This document shows, in pieces, positions 34,021 through 45,929 of a DNA stretch of 64,000 nucleotides (positions within the stretch are counted from its first letter, which is position 1; each line of letters begins with the position of its first letter). The notes beneath the pieces were generated by a model. The model was not told the DNA's origin, did no database searches, and saw nothing but the letters and a program-made list of their open reading frames with translations. The position numbers and the translations under genes were made by a program. The DNA is from Ischnura elegans (lineage: Eukaryota > Arthropoda > Insecta > Odonata > Coenagrionidae), in NCBI RefSeq assembly GCF_921293095.1, contig NC_060258.1, positions 6,772,607 to 6,836,606 on the forward strand. The letters run 5' to 3'.

Positions 34021-35295
34021 CATAACTCCGACAAAATGTCATTTGATTGTCATCATTGACAGTGGTAATGGCTAACCCCACATATCTGCTATAAATGACT
34101 TGCATTCTGCTGCAATTGCATGTCTTAATAGGTATTTTTCGGCGATTTTATTTCTGATGAAACTTCTATAAAACTCATTTGGTACTTTGAATTAAACGAA
34201 TTTTTGGACTTTCCTAATGCGGGGTGGCTCCTAGCAACAGCTCACCACCGTGTCAATATATACCGATAGCTTTCAGAATCCTTTAGGTTCAGGCATACAG
34301 AAAAGCTATTAATTAATCTTGAAGAAAGCGTAATGCCGGGTCAACCATATATCAATGTTCAAAGGAAAAATGCTATTAATTACGGAGAAATAACCGCACG
34401 TGTTTCCCGGGTTAGAAATGCACCAAAAAATATCAAGCCCGTTGGGTCGTATTATGTACTCCTGGAGACGATAATCCATAATTTTTTATCCAAGCATTGA
34501 ATGATGGAAGAATTCTTTTTCTGAGATATAATGAAAAGTGAATAAAAGAGTCTTATCCGTTATCAAATCTTGATTATGTTTGAGACGCTAATGAAACGTA
34601 TCTCTGAAGCAAACTGGAAGCATTAATTAAAGTTTTGATTACGTTTTTGGGTCGTAAGAAGTTGTTGAGGATGATATTCTAGCCTATCTTCAAAATTCTT
34701 ATCGCTCTGCAAGTATTTCAACTCTCGTGGCTAAACTCAGCGTCCAAAGATAAATGGAGCTTTGTTTGAGGTCGCTAATCTCTCCATTTGCGATATCTTA
34801 TCTCCGCCTCACATTGACTCTGCCTTCACCTGTATTTGTCACTTCGGAGGAAAGGACTCCCAACATCTATCTATCGCAAACGCCGCTTTAGAGAAACAAT
34901 GGAAAAAATATCCTTCGCAAGTTGAAGCACTGAGCTATGTGTGTTCACTTTTAGACAATATGGGAAATAGATTTACAAATCGCGTACATTCATTTGAACA
35001 TATTTTCCCTTGATTATTCCTTTACCTTAAGAGATAATTTTTGAACTGATAACTGAAGAAATCAAATCCATTTCCGATTTTAGAGGGGGATTTTAGCGTT
35101 AAAATTCAATGATTTTCATAAAATTTGTCTTTCAGTATTTCATTGTATGCGGCGATACACGCTTGGTAGGAGCTCAATTTGACTGTACAAATATTTAAAT
35201 GCCAGTTATCAATTTACTCATATTTTATAGCATTGTGCTGAGAATGAAAGTGCACAGGAAGAGTTGTCCCAACAATATTAATTTAGGTATTTGTA
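34021..35295. repeat. Block Y2, copy 1
   Basis: Matches 43065-44336 (from CATAACTCCGACAAAATG to AGAGTT(G/T)TCCCAACAA). Within it an open plus-strand stretch at 34762-35013 (no ATG start) reads KKYPSQVEALSYVCSLLDN. The second copy of the stretch has a stop and frameshifts, so this is a gene remnant at most. Confidence 0.8.
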
Positions 35296-35369
35296 GGCAC
35301 AAATTTGTCTTTTGTGTTTTTTACATTATAATATTATAAACTTAATTCACTTCTGCTTATTTTCATAAT

Positions 35370-35696
35370 ATGTGTTCCCCCCTAGTCGCGTGCCTAAAGA
35401 TATGTTCTGTCAATGTACTTAAAATGTGCGGTAAATTTGTCGAACGGAAGGGAACAATTGCTTCGAATGTCAACGAAGAATATTTATTCGAAAAAGGCTA
35501 TTCGTGCTTCCAGCCGGATGGTCTCCCTCCATTCTGCCAGGAGTACCATTCATTTTACACAAAAGCAGTAAATAATCAGTTCATAAGAACTGCCTTATGG
35601 CGGCCTCTGATTGAGGTAATTAAATCGCTATTTCGAAAATATTATTTTGCGATAGGGCTACGTCTCGTGGAAAAGGAATTGGTGGATTTCATTTGA
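35370..35696 (+). CDS. Hypothetical 108-codon frame, unknown
   Basis: ATG-started frame with a cysteine-rich N-terminus (MCSPLVACLKICSVNVLKMC). The last third lies in DNA shared with block X (ATAATCAGTTCATAAGAACTG), where other copies are not open. No family recognised. It may be chance or the remnant of an unspliced exon. Confidence 0.2.
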   Translation: MCSPLVACLKICSVNVLKMCGKFVERKGTIASNVNEEYLFEKGYSCFQPDGLPPFCQEYHSFYTKAVNNQFIRTALWRPLIEVIKSLFRKYYFAIGLRLVEKELVDFI

Positions 35697-36465
35697 AATA
35701 GATTTTCGTGGTAGTGTTTTTCAGCTATGGAATAAGTAGGAGGTAAACTGTGGCAAAAAACGTTTTTTGGATATAAGAAGAGAAATATTCACAATTGATT
35801 CTTACCACATATTACGTTAAAACTCACTTGGTCGATTGTAATAGATAAAATCTTGCACTTGAATGGCATGCTTATTTTAAATAAGACAATCACGCATTAA
35901 TTGGTAATTTATAAGAAAAAGCATAGATTAAATGCGTTTGCATGTACTTACCCAATAGGTTAGGAAATCCGTTTGATATCGGTATTCGATCCTTCCTCGG
36001 CTCTCCTATTCCCAATGCAGAGAAGGCAATCCTGAAACGTAAAATAAATTACTTCTGTTACTGGAATGGGAAAATTATCATACACCCCTGAAGCAAACCT
36101 CTTCCTTCAATACCTTTTCTAAGCTTACAGAAATCTCAATCCAAAATGTTGGAGAAATACTTAAAGATAACAGGTGTTGAAGAAAAAATGGCGTATCAAT
36201 GTGTCACATACTACTTGCTTGAGATCTACTCATCCTGCGGCTTAGGAAGAGGCCTTTACAACCACAGAGAATGAGCTTATCTAATCTATAGTGCCTCATT
36301 AAAAATTGAAGTGTAGGGATTGCCGATTCACGACACTGCCAGTCATCGCGTGGACGAAAGTAATTACAATCCCCTCGACTGAATTTAATGGATTAGAAGG
36401 ACATATATCACCTTTTACTATTTATATTTGGATAGATTGCGTTTTTATGAGATGTTATTGAGAAA
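35550..36465. repeat. Block X, copy 3 (lacks the left third)
   Basis: Homology to the other copies starts near the ATAATCAG segment and runs to the next GGGATCACGAGATGAAGATG. The part with GCGTTGTGCTCACAATC is missing at its left end. Confidence 0.75.
35952..36031 (-). pseudogene. Exon-like module 3
   Basis: 80 nt between acceptor ACGTTTCAG and donor GTAAGT on the minus strand. Frame 1 reads DCLLCIGNRRAEEGSNTDIK and reaches a stop just before the donor. Confidence 0.5.
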
Positions 36466-36477
36466 TGGGATCACGAG

Positions 36478-36630
36478 ATGAAGATGAATGTAATGGATTC
36501 TAAGCTGAACACACACTGGCTAGATTCTACCCCCACGGTCAATCCAAATACGAAAACTGATAGGCGTTGTGCTCACAATCAAACAGTGAAGCGAACAAAT
36601 GCCCAAGAACTGCAAACGCATCTTCTTTAG
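36478..36630 (+). CDS. Small 50-codon frame in block X, unknown
   Basis: Starts MKMNVMDSKLNTHWL and contains DRRCAHNQTVKRTNAQELQT. The part around CAHNQ is conserved as protein in copies 1 and 2 (CAHNQIV(T/K)RTI) although those copies are interrupted by a stop (copy 1) or a frameshift (copy 2) upstream. No family recognised. It could be a remnant first exon. Confidence 0.25.
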   Translation: MKMNVMDSKLNTHWLDSTPTVNPNTKTDRRCAHNQTVKRTNAQELQTHLL

Positions 36631-37154
36631 GTCAACGATTTAAATCAATACCAAAGAAATTTTTATCAAATAACTGCATTTAGTAGTGAAAAAACATATA
36701 CGGTAGTAAAAAATTATAAATAGGTACTTATTTGATTATATTGCCTGTATAAATCGAAACTCCATCTGACACAAAAGTAAAAAACAATTGAGTAATTAAG
36801 ATCTCAGAGTAAGATGGTCCAAACCGCCCACAAGCTATTTTTACTAACGTTGCAATTACTTCTTGCCCCATGAATAAAAAATAAATATTTCGTTTAAGTA
36901 GAGTTTTGAAATACCGCATTAAGTCTGTTAACCTTCGAACAAGTATGTAATACACGGTGGCAAAAAACTTTCTATAGATATAACACATGAAACATTTGCT
37001 CAACAGTCATATCATAAATTACCTTCAAACTCTGTTAATCAATTGTATTACATTTTATCTTGTATTTGAAAGACATTCTTATATAAAAAAGGCTATCACG
37101 CAATTTCGCATAATTTGAAATTTTTTTAGATTAAATACGTTAGAAATTACTCAC

Positions 37155-37235
37155 CCAATAGAAAAAGGCAACCCGTTTGATATCGGTATTCGCTCCTTCC
37201 TCGGCTATCCTATTCCCAATGCAGAAAAGGCAATC
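37155..37235 (-). pseudogene. Exon-like module 4
   Basis: 81 nt between acceptor GATGTTTCAG and donor GTGAGT on the minus strand. Frame 1 is open to the end (DCLFCIGNRIAEEGANTDIK, then RVAFFYW). Confidence 0.55.
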
Positions 37236-37830
37236 CTGAAACATCAAATAAATTACTTTTGTTACCGACATGAAAAAGTTATTTCACTCTCATGAAGCAA
37301 ACCTCTTCTGTCAATGCCTTTTTTAAACTTACAGAAATTTTAATCCAAAACGATGGTCAAATACTTCTAAGATAACAGGATTTGAACTACAAGATGGCGG
37401 ATCAGTTCCCCAGACGCAACTCGAACGAGATATGCTCGTCCTTTAGCTCAGGAAGAGGCCTTTATACCCACAGACAGCGGGCTTATCTAATCTTTAGTGC
37501 CTCATAAAAAATGGAGGTGAAGGGATTGCCAATGAACGATGGTGCCAGTCAACGCTCGAGCGAACATAATTGTGATTCTTTTAACTGGAATTAGTGAATA
37601 TGATGGATAGATATCACTTTTAACGTTTTTCTTCGGATTGGTTGTGATCTTTTGCGAGATTTTTGATACATGGGATCACGAGATAAAGACGAAGGAATCG
37701 GAGCTTCCCAATCACTCCTTAGAAGGTGCGGCTTGACAACTGAGAATCTTTTAAGGCTAGTGACGTAATTTCGTCAGCTCGCTGCGCAGTCGCAGTAAAA
37801 TGTGTTCGCGTTGGATTTTGTCCGTTTAGG

Positions 37831-40044
37831 CAGCAGTGCGCAGGCGATTTAGCATTGGTTGTCGTTTATGGAAAGCTTGGGTGTGCTGGAGGTAGATATA
37901 CAGGAGTAGCTGAAATGAGACTGATGAATGCTATAAGTTTCATTATTAAATATTAATTTGTATTTTTTTCTAACTCGAACATTTTCTCAACATAAGACAG
38001 ATGTTAAACTCTGACATAGATTACAGTCACTGAGGATCGCAGATTAGTATAGCACGCATCCGTTATCGGTATCGCCAGATAAATACAGTTTTCAGACTTC
38101 CTTGCTAGTGACTACGGTCGTTTTAATACTAATTTTTATAGTATAACTGTGCCCTCATGATTGCTCAAGTTGAAGTTTTTTGGGTATTTTGGCTGCGCAT
38201 AGCTGTTTTAGCAACGACGATCACAAATAAATTTTTCTGATGCCATTTAACGTTAGTCATTTTCACCGTCTGTATGTAATTTGCTATTTTTCATGTAGTT
38301 GAATTAAGGAAATAAATAAATATAGCTGTAATACTGCATAGACAAGTGCTATCACTGATGACACATGATCAACGACTATAATCGTCAAATTTAATTTTAA
38401 TGCAATGAACATCGAGGAAAAAAAATTTTGAGGAATGACGTGGCGCGAAAATTTAAAAACAACATTCGTATGGCGCAATTATCGAAATCATGAATCGACC
38501 TGTTCCCGGGCCAATTTTTAGGAGCCGACGAGTCTCGCATTTCATTTGTTTTATTCAATTCAGAGCTGTCAAGGGCAACATTTGCCGTTGGGGCTAGAGC
38601 TTTCGTCGCGTCGACGCAACGCAATTCTGTGAAGGCATCCTAGTCACCTGTACAATGTACAATGTATGTACATACCTATTATGGATCTGTTATTTGAGTT
38701 TCTCTGTTGTGTTCACTAAAATTGCTGTAATCAATGCAAGAAATCATTAAAAGAATCCAAAATGCTTAATAAATGTCATTAATTCTTTCAGAAGAGTAAA
38801 TTATTGAAATTCAAAAGAAATGTTTTATTTAAAAACACTGATAACTCAATGAATTGACCATGGACTTGCACAAAGATGGGGTTAGAATGTATATTTTAGT
38901 GACCTCAAATAACGCATAACCAAATTGAAACACAATTCATAGCCCTGTGACCGGGGCCGGGCACATGTTGAGTTTTGTCTCAAATCCTATCCTACTCGTA
39001 AGACGGAAAAAGTTTTCCTCTCGTAGGCGCCGGCAGGGAAGTGCTATGGCTATTTTACTCAGTGGGTATTAAATCGAATGACCATGCGAATGATTTAGCG
39101 AATGATCTTGCAAATGACCATCATTCACCGTCTGAAACTGAAATTTTCTGCATTCAAATGATTATTCGAATGAAATTTAGAGCATGTTCAAATTTTCTTG
39201 AATGATTTCCATGAATGATATGAGCGTACGGAGTCCACCTTGCTACTGGCACCACCTTGGAATTTTATGATAATATATAATAAAATGGTCTGATATGGTA
39301 TGATTTTAATAATTACGGATACTTTATAACATACAAAATTACCGAAGTCATAACAACTTTTACCATAGCAAATGATATTTACCCGCTATTGTTTTGTTAT
39401 GGTGCCTTAACATCTGAAGCTTTAACTGTGAAAACGACTAAATTCCGTCGAATATCCGGTAACACTAGATTAAAACAATTGAATAACTCAAGGCTGTGTC
39501 CAAGTAAGTAAGCTTAAATATTTCTTTCTCTAAATGGGAAACAATATAATCTTATGTTGTTCACGCCATTCCATACCAGGTATATATACAGTAAAATCTT
39601 TACCATAACAAGCAAGTATCGAAGAAGAACCGAACGCCACTCATAGATGCCTTCTCCGCTCTTCTGTGGTCTTGATAAACACTCGGTGTCTCCTGTGATT
39701 GGTCGCTCGCCTCTCAGCCCTCCATTGTTTGCGGGAAGCCGTGCGAGTCGATCGCTCTTTCCCTTCAATCGTCGCCTTCTCTCGTCTTTTGTATCCCTTT
39801 GATTTGTGTTTTCAATGCATTTGATGCGCTGTGAAATCCTCATACTATAGCCATCGTGCTTATAGTTAACAAAATCAAGAAATATTGATGGCGATCTCTA
39901 TAATTCATCCCTGATATATACCATTCAGAGTCAAAATGAAACTTTTCCCTCCCTTCAGCGGAAGTGATTGCACAACAGAGAGCACTAAAATGGGGACAAG
40001 TGATGCAAACAAATGTAAAGCAAACAGTTTTGTCACTTCACGTA
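37831..40044. other. Spacer in the right copy of the duplication
   Basis: No gene is supported. 39065-39215 is dense in GAATGAT/ATCATTC motifs. Patches match 31800-31995 (see there). Open frames at 38397-38624 and 39514-39843 (minus) lack domains and splice context. Confidence 0.45.
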
Positions 40045-40965
40045 AGTTCCTGAACGTAAGTGAATTTTGAAATTCTTGTCTTGTTCAATATTGAAATGTT
40101 TTTTATATTATTGAACAAAATTTTTTCTTTTTCTTATTAAATGCAACTTTATTTTTCGTTTAAGCGATTATTTTTTCTTCGAAATTCATTGCCATTTGCA
40201 GATAGAATTGTTTCTTTCAAAGAAAATTTTAAATTATAACTGAATCATCAGAGATAAGTCGAACAATAAATACTTAAAATCCATTCCAAAAATAATATTG
40301 CCATGCAATCGGTGATAGGTGAAAAAAACCAAAGGGAGAATAACTCTTGTTCCAAGAAAAACTACTTTTTCTGGATATTTCAAAACTCGATATTTCACGA
40401 ATTCGTACGTGACCGAAGACACGATCGTTAAGAAATAAAATGTTTTTTTTCCGTTATCACCAAATCACTCAATGCTATCTCTCTGATCCATTTCAATTTC
40501 AATTTTATGGGAGACAAGAGTAAGTGGTCACGCACGCAGAATTCCATCTAGAGGAGGCGATCGCGAATTTCCGAGAAAGATCGAAAGCGGTTGGATTGGG
40601 AGATAAGAGGTGGACAGCAGGAGAATACAAATAAGATAAGTGATAAACACGATGGGGATAAGCAGAGCGACGGCGCATTCCTAAAAGATTGAATCTTGTG
40701 AAAGGGGGTCTCCAAGGCAGTGGCCTGGCGAGAAGGGAGGTCCGGGGGGTCCGGACACCCCCCCCAAAATATGGGAACACTAATAACCTCCATCAAAGAA
40801 AACAAAATATTGAAAAGTCAACTATTTTAAAAAGATTTCTTTGAATAAATGAAGTTTTTTTCGATTATGAAAAATGTTAATATTAGTTTATAACATTCTG
40901 TTTAGTACCCTGTTTTAAAAAAAATCCTCCTGGTTTTGGATGCCCCCGAACGAAATTACTGACTA
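40045..40965. repeat. Block Y1, copy 2
   Basis: Counterpart of 33120-34020 with the same G-rich palindrome (GGTCCGGGGGGTCCGGAC near 40739). Homology ends shortly after GGATGCCCCCGAACGAAATT. Confidence 0.8.
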
Positions 40966-43064
40966 TCCTACCGTTCCAAGGTAACGTATATGACTCGGTT
41001 GCCCGATGGTAATGGACATTTATAGGGGTGAAAGATGAGAAGACAGTGCGGAGGGAAACCTGACGTATGCTATATACCTCTTTTAACGAAACGCACTCAA
41101 GTGACAAAGACTTCACATTATTCCTGCGAATGGGTTGTCGTACTGAACTTGCCCTACAGAAAGCAATTTATATTTCCTGACATTTTCCCGGACTCCCTGA
41201 TTCCTAGGGAGCTCACTTCCAATTACCCCCGAAGCATATTCCTTGCTTCAACACTGCAGTACTGCAAAGGCCGCTTTATGAATGCAATGGAAAAATATCC
41301 TTTGCTTGTGATAGCACTAAGGAAGATGTGTTCGGAAAAGGTAATAATTGGAAGCACATTTACAATCAACATTAATTTCTTTGATACTATTCAATTATTT
41401 CCATTATCATTGGGGATGGGTATTGTGCCGATATTTAAAAAAAAATAAGGGAAAAAGGTTTTGAAAACACTAATTGTAGTGGGATGGGGAAAAATGATCC
41501 AAATGCAATTTGTACTGCCTCTATCGCTCAAGTGAAATATGTATTTATAGAACTATTTGTCGTTAAACATTGTTCGATGGAAAACATTTCAACAAGACAA
41601 ACCATCTCCATTTTATCTCCGTTCGAATGAGTGACTGATGTACTGGTGTGCATCCTAACGAGCTGGTATCATGACGGCCTTTAATTTTATGTATACTATA
41701 GTGAGGCGATGCATGTTGGAATCGTTCCATGAGTTCCTACTCATATTTCTTCACGGCATGAAAACAGCAAACAGAATTGCTTTCAAAATACCCCACGCAA
41801 TGCAAAAAAAATGTATTCAGAGAGAAAAAGACTGCCAATTTGCAGATTGTATGGGTAACTCAGAAGAATACAGTTGAGTTGGAGGACATAATATCTATAT
41901 TAATTAGAGTGAAGTGCTCATCTTCAGTACATACTATTTGCATTGAAAGGATGTGAATCCTAATGCGATTGCCTGCAGACATTGAATAGGGTAGTTTCCT
42001 TCAACAAAGAAAACGAAAGTCATTGATTGCGATTCGTTACCCACCATTAGTGTAATCATAATATACAAATCATTTGGTTTTAGAAATACCGGTTTAGAGG
42101 AATGGCAATGGTCAATTTTTATCCTCATTTGAAAAAGGCCAGATTGGCGCCCATGCGATTCCACTCAACGTGACGTTACAGGGACCTAGTTTCTACACGA
42201 GAGGATAGGAGTTATACATCGTCTGAGGTTACCAATGCATGCATGAGGCACAGAGCTCAGGGAAGGTCTCTTAATAATCACCTATTAAAACTGGCTAAGG
42301 TCGGAAAGTTTTCCTCGTTTGATAAGGTATTAATAATCCTTATTTAAGCCAAGCGCTACCAGCTAAAAGGGCACTCTAGCATTCTGCTAGCATCCTGCGT
42401 CGTATCAGCGCTCAGAGCCTCGCCCCAAGGTCACCTCACTTGCGGCAGCGGGAACTATAACGACGTCACAAGGAGATTTCCCGGCATTCATACTTACCCG
42501 ACGCGTTTTTGCGCGCTTGAAAATTTTCACTTTTCATTTAATCGCAAAAAAAGATGTCATTTAATAATCAAAATGCGTAAAATGCATACTCGAGGAGTAA
42601 TACTCTTTTAATTAAGGCAATAAAAGATAATAGGAAACCACCCTGTAGCATTCACATTCAGATTGAATGAAGAAAAGTAGGTCAAATTGTCGCAGAATTG
42701 CTGTGCCTGAAATTTCTGGGAAAATAAATTCATACAGAGGTAACGTACACTGAGAACAGAGACTGCTTAGAAAATAGGAAAATAGTGATGAGGCCATTGC
42801 ATGAATAAAAATAATGTGTCATCGAGGTTGATATGAATAATTAAATAAAGCAAAGATTACAAAAAGACAAAATGCATCAATACTTCTCGCTCAGTTATTA
42901 TTTTATTTGTAACTCTCCATTTCATAATTTAGTATAATATTTGTGTAACTCTTCAATTAAACGTGCTAAATGTTTACTTGATAACCGTATTCGAAGACTG
43001 TGCCTCACGGTTGTGACGTTAAAAATAACTCTTCATCAGGAAATTTGAGGGAAGTTCCTTTTTT
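40966..43064. other. 2.1-kb segment that separates Y1 from Y2 in the right copy
   Basis: In the left copy Y1 and Y2 are adjacent; here 2.1 kb lies between them, so it is either an insertion here or a deletion there. It holds one open frame at 41035-41448. The rest, including a GC-richer patch near 42390-42510, shows nothing recognisable. Confidence 0.6.
41035..41448 (+). CDS. Hypothetical 137-codon frame
   Basis: ATG-started. The stretch FMNAMEKYPLLVIALRKMC resembles the remnant in block Y2 (KKYPSQVEALSYVC), suggesting that both derive from one unknown protein. The C-terminus is low-complexity and ends IFKKK. No domain is recognised; a real gene is possible but unproven. Confidence 0.3.
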   Translation: MRRQCGGKPDVCYIPLLTKRTQVTKTSHYSCEWVVVLNLPYRKQFIFPDIFPDSLIPRELTSNYPRSIFLASTLQYCKGRFMNAMEKYPLLVIALRKMCSEKVIIGSTFTININFFDTIQLFPLSLGMGIVPIFKKK

Positions 43065-44336
43065 CCGCATAACTCCGACAAAATGTCATTTGATTGTCAT
43101 CATTGACAGTGGCAATAGCTGAACGCGCATATTTGGCAAAAATGACTTGCATTCTGCAGAAATTACATGTCTGAATACGTATTTTTCGGTATTTTTCTGT
43201 CAAATGATACTTCTAAAAAACGTTTTTGACTCATTTGGTTTTTTGAATGAAACTACTTTTTACACTTTCCTAATGTGGGGTGGCTCCTAGCGATTGGTCA
43301 ACACCGTCTCAATATCTAGCGATAGCTTTTAGAATTCTTCAGGTTCAGACATGAAGAAAAGCTTATAATTAATCTTAAAGAAAGCTTAACGCCTGATTAA
43401 CTATACATCAACGTTCATTGAAAAAAAAGCTATTTAGGTACGGAAAAATAACCGCTCGCGTTTGCCAAGTTAGAAATGCACCGAAAAATATCGAGCCCAT
43501 AGGGTTGTAATTATATACTCATTGAGACGATCATCCGTAATGTTTTATCCATGCAGTGACTGATGGAAGATCTAAGTCGTAATAAAAAAGTATATAGAGA
43601 TTTATCCGTTATTAAATCTTGATCATATTTTAGAAGCTAATGGGACGTATCTCTGGAGCATTACTTAAATTTTCGATTACGTTATTGGATCGTAAGAAGG
43701 TATCGAGGATGATATTCTAGCCTATCTTGAAAATTCTCATCGCTCTGCAAGTATTTGAACTCTCGTGGCTAAACTCAGCGTCCAAAGATAAATGGAGAAG
43801 CATTGAGGTCGCTAATCTCTCCATTTTCGGTATCTTATCTCCGCCTCACATTGACTCTGCCTTCACCTGCTTTTGTCACTTATGAGGAAATGACTCCCAA
43901 CATCTATCTATCGCAAACGCCGCTTTAGAGAAACGATGGAAAAAAATATCCTTCGCAAGTTGAAGCACTGAGCTGTATGGGTTCACTTTTAGACAATATG
44001 GGAAATATATTTACAAATCGCGTACATTTAATTGAACATCATTTCCCTTGATTATTCCTTTATCTTAAGAGATAATTGTTGTACTGATAACTGAAAAAAT
44101 CAAACCCATTTAAGATTTGAGAGGGGGATTTTATCATTAAAATTGAAAGATTTTAATAAAATTTGCCTTTCAATATTTCATTGGATGCGGCGATACAATC
44201 TCTGTAGGAGCTCACATTTACTATGGAAATATTTAAATGCCATTTTATCAATTTACTCATATTTTAATTGATTTTCAATGAGAATGAAAGTGAATCAGAA
44301 GAGTTTTCCCAACAAAATTAATTTAAAGACTTACTT
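43065..44336. repeat. Block Y2, copy 2
   Basis: Counterpart of 34021-35295. Its right end is exactly where a TIR element inserted (TA at 44337-44338). Confidence 0.8.
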
Positions 44337-44338
44337 TA

Positions 44339-45927
44339 CCCACACGGAAAATAAACATCTAATAGATGTCTAATAGATATCTACCAATAGATAAATAGAT
44401 ATCTAATAGACATCTATAGTAGATATCTATTAGATAAATTATTGTCAAAATGGCAGCTAATCTAATAGATAATCTAATAGATAATAGATATCTACTGTAG
44501 ATATCTATTAGATATCTACTATAGATGTCTATTAGATATCTACTGTAGATATCTATTAGATGTCTACTGTAGGTGTCTATTAGATATCTACTTATCTGTT
44601 TTAGACTTGTCAATATCTATAAAAAAAATGTCTACGTTTGATGCAAATAACATTTATGAATACCACGTCGCTGTATGATCAAATGGAAAACTACAAAAAA
44701 TTAAAAAAAACATGATGTATAGCATTGAACCTGTGCTCCCCGTGTTATAGCCAAACACACTCACCACTATACCAACAGAACTTGTTGTTTAGTAATAGCT
44801 ATTTTGGGATTATATAACAATTCTTAAAAATTCCACTCGGAAATTAATTATTTACAGCCAAACTATGGCCCATTCCATGGAACCACTATCGGTTCAGTGA
44901 TGTGTTCACCATTTCAAATGCCATAAAAAATACGGCATTGAAAAAGGCAGAGCAACGTACGTGGTCTCCCCTTATCAGTAAGGGGAAGAACAATCTTATG
45001 TAATTATGGTGATTAAGTTTATTAGTACTTTTCACCTTAATTCTAATAGGAGGAACAGCAGCTAGGGGGAACAGATGATTGCTGATGTCATGCATTTTGC
45101 ATGGTTGGCATCGTTCGATGCGTGGCATAATTTTTCTGTCCGCCATCGCTCGAGTATAAAGGAACCAATAAAATTGTCCCTTAATCAAATGTTAAATCGC
45201 TTCCACAGCTCATGAATCGTGTTTTAAAAGACTCTTTTGGAGATGCATCCAAAACCGCATCTAATAGATGTCTAACAGAGATACATCTATTAGATGTCTA
45301 ATAGGTATCTACTAAGGATGCCTATTAGACATCTATTGTAGATGCCTATTAGATATCTAATAGATGTCTAATAGGCATCTATTAGAGATGCCTATTAGAC
45401 ATCTATTGTAGATCTCTTATAGATGCCTATTAGTTATTTAATAGGCATCTATTAGAGATGCCTATTAGACATCTATTATAGATCTATTATAGATGCCTAT
45501 TAGATATCTAATAGATATACATCTATTCATAGATGAAAGTAGACAATATATAGATATCTATTTTCCGTGTGGCAATTAGATGTTTAATAGGCAACTATTA
45601 GATATACATCTATCCGTAGACGAAAATAGACAAAATATAGATACAATTGGCATAGTCGCCAGGCATGGTTCTACGCGTCGCAAAATTTTTTAAGTCCGTA
45701 ATCACTCGAGTACGGGACCAAAAAAATTGTCCCTTAATCAAATGTTAAATCGCTTCCATAGGTCAAGAATCGCGTTTTAAAACACACTTTCGGAGATAGA
45801 TCCAAAACCAGCCATTGTCACCTGCACATCTAATAGATGTCTAATAGGCAACTATTAGATATACATCTATCCGTAGACGAAAATAGACAAAATATAGATA
45901 TCTATAGATATCTATTTTCTGTGTGGG
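44339..45927. mobile_element. TIR element made largely of TAGATATCTA-type repeats, TA target site
   Basis: It starts CCCACACGGAAAATA and ends TATTTTCTGTGTGGG, with TA on both sides (44337-44338 and 45928-45929). An internal copy of the right end (TATTTTCCGTGTGG) stands near 45555-45567. 44355-44600, 45255-45550 and 45825-45905 consist of short imperfect repeats built from TAGATATCTA, TAATAGATGTC and TAGGCATCT. Two copies of a ~130-bp unit (ATTGTCCCTTAATCAAATG...) lie at 45143-45275 and 45690-45835. No transposase is present. TA target use fits a Tc1/mariner-type mover. Confidence 0.75.
44717..44787 (-). repeat. tRNA-like segment inside the TIR element
   Basis: On the minus strand TTGGTATAGTGGTGAGTG is a good A box, GTGTT/AACAC make a perfect 5-bp anticodon stem, and GGTTCAATGC is a near B box. 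The anticodon loop lacks the universal U33 and the acceptor stem is poor, so it is a pseudogene or SINE head. Confidence 0.5.
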
Positions 45928-45929
45928 TA

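Larger units (their letters stand above)
36466..37830. repeat. Block X, copy 4
   Basis: Closest to copy 2, including the flanking GTGACGTAATTTCG...CTCGCTGCGC region. A shortened left part compared with copy 2 accounts for the smaller unit. Confidence 0.8.

Noticed and set aside
39514-39843. 109-codon minus-strand frame rich in Arg/Lys
   Set aside because: No domain and no splice sites, and the part matching 31925-31995 is not open there.
44717-44787. A working tRNA gene
   Set aside because: The anticodon loop lacks U33 and the acceptor stem does not pair; it sits inside a mobile element.
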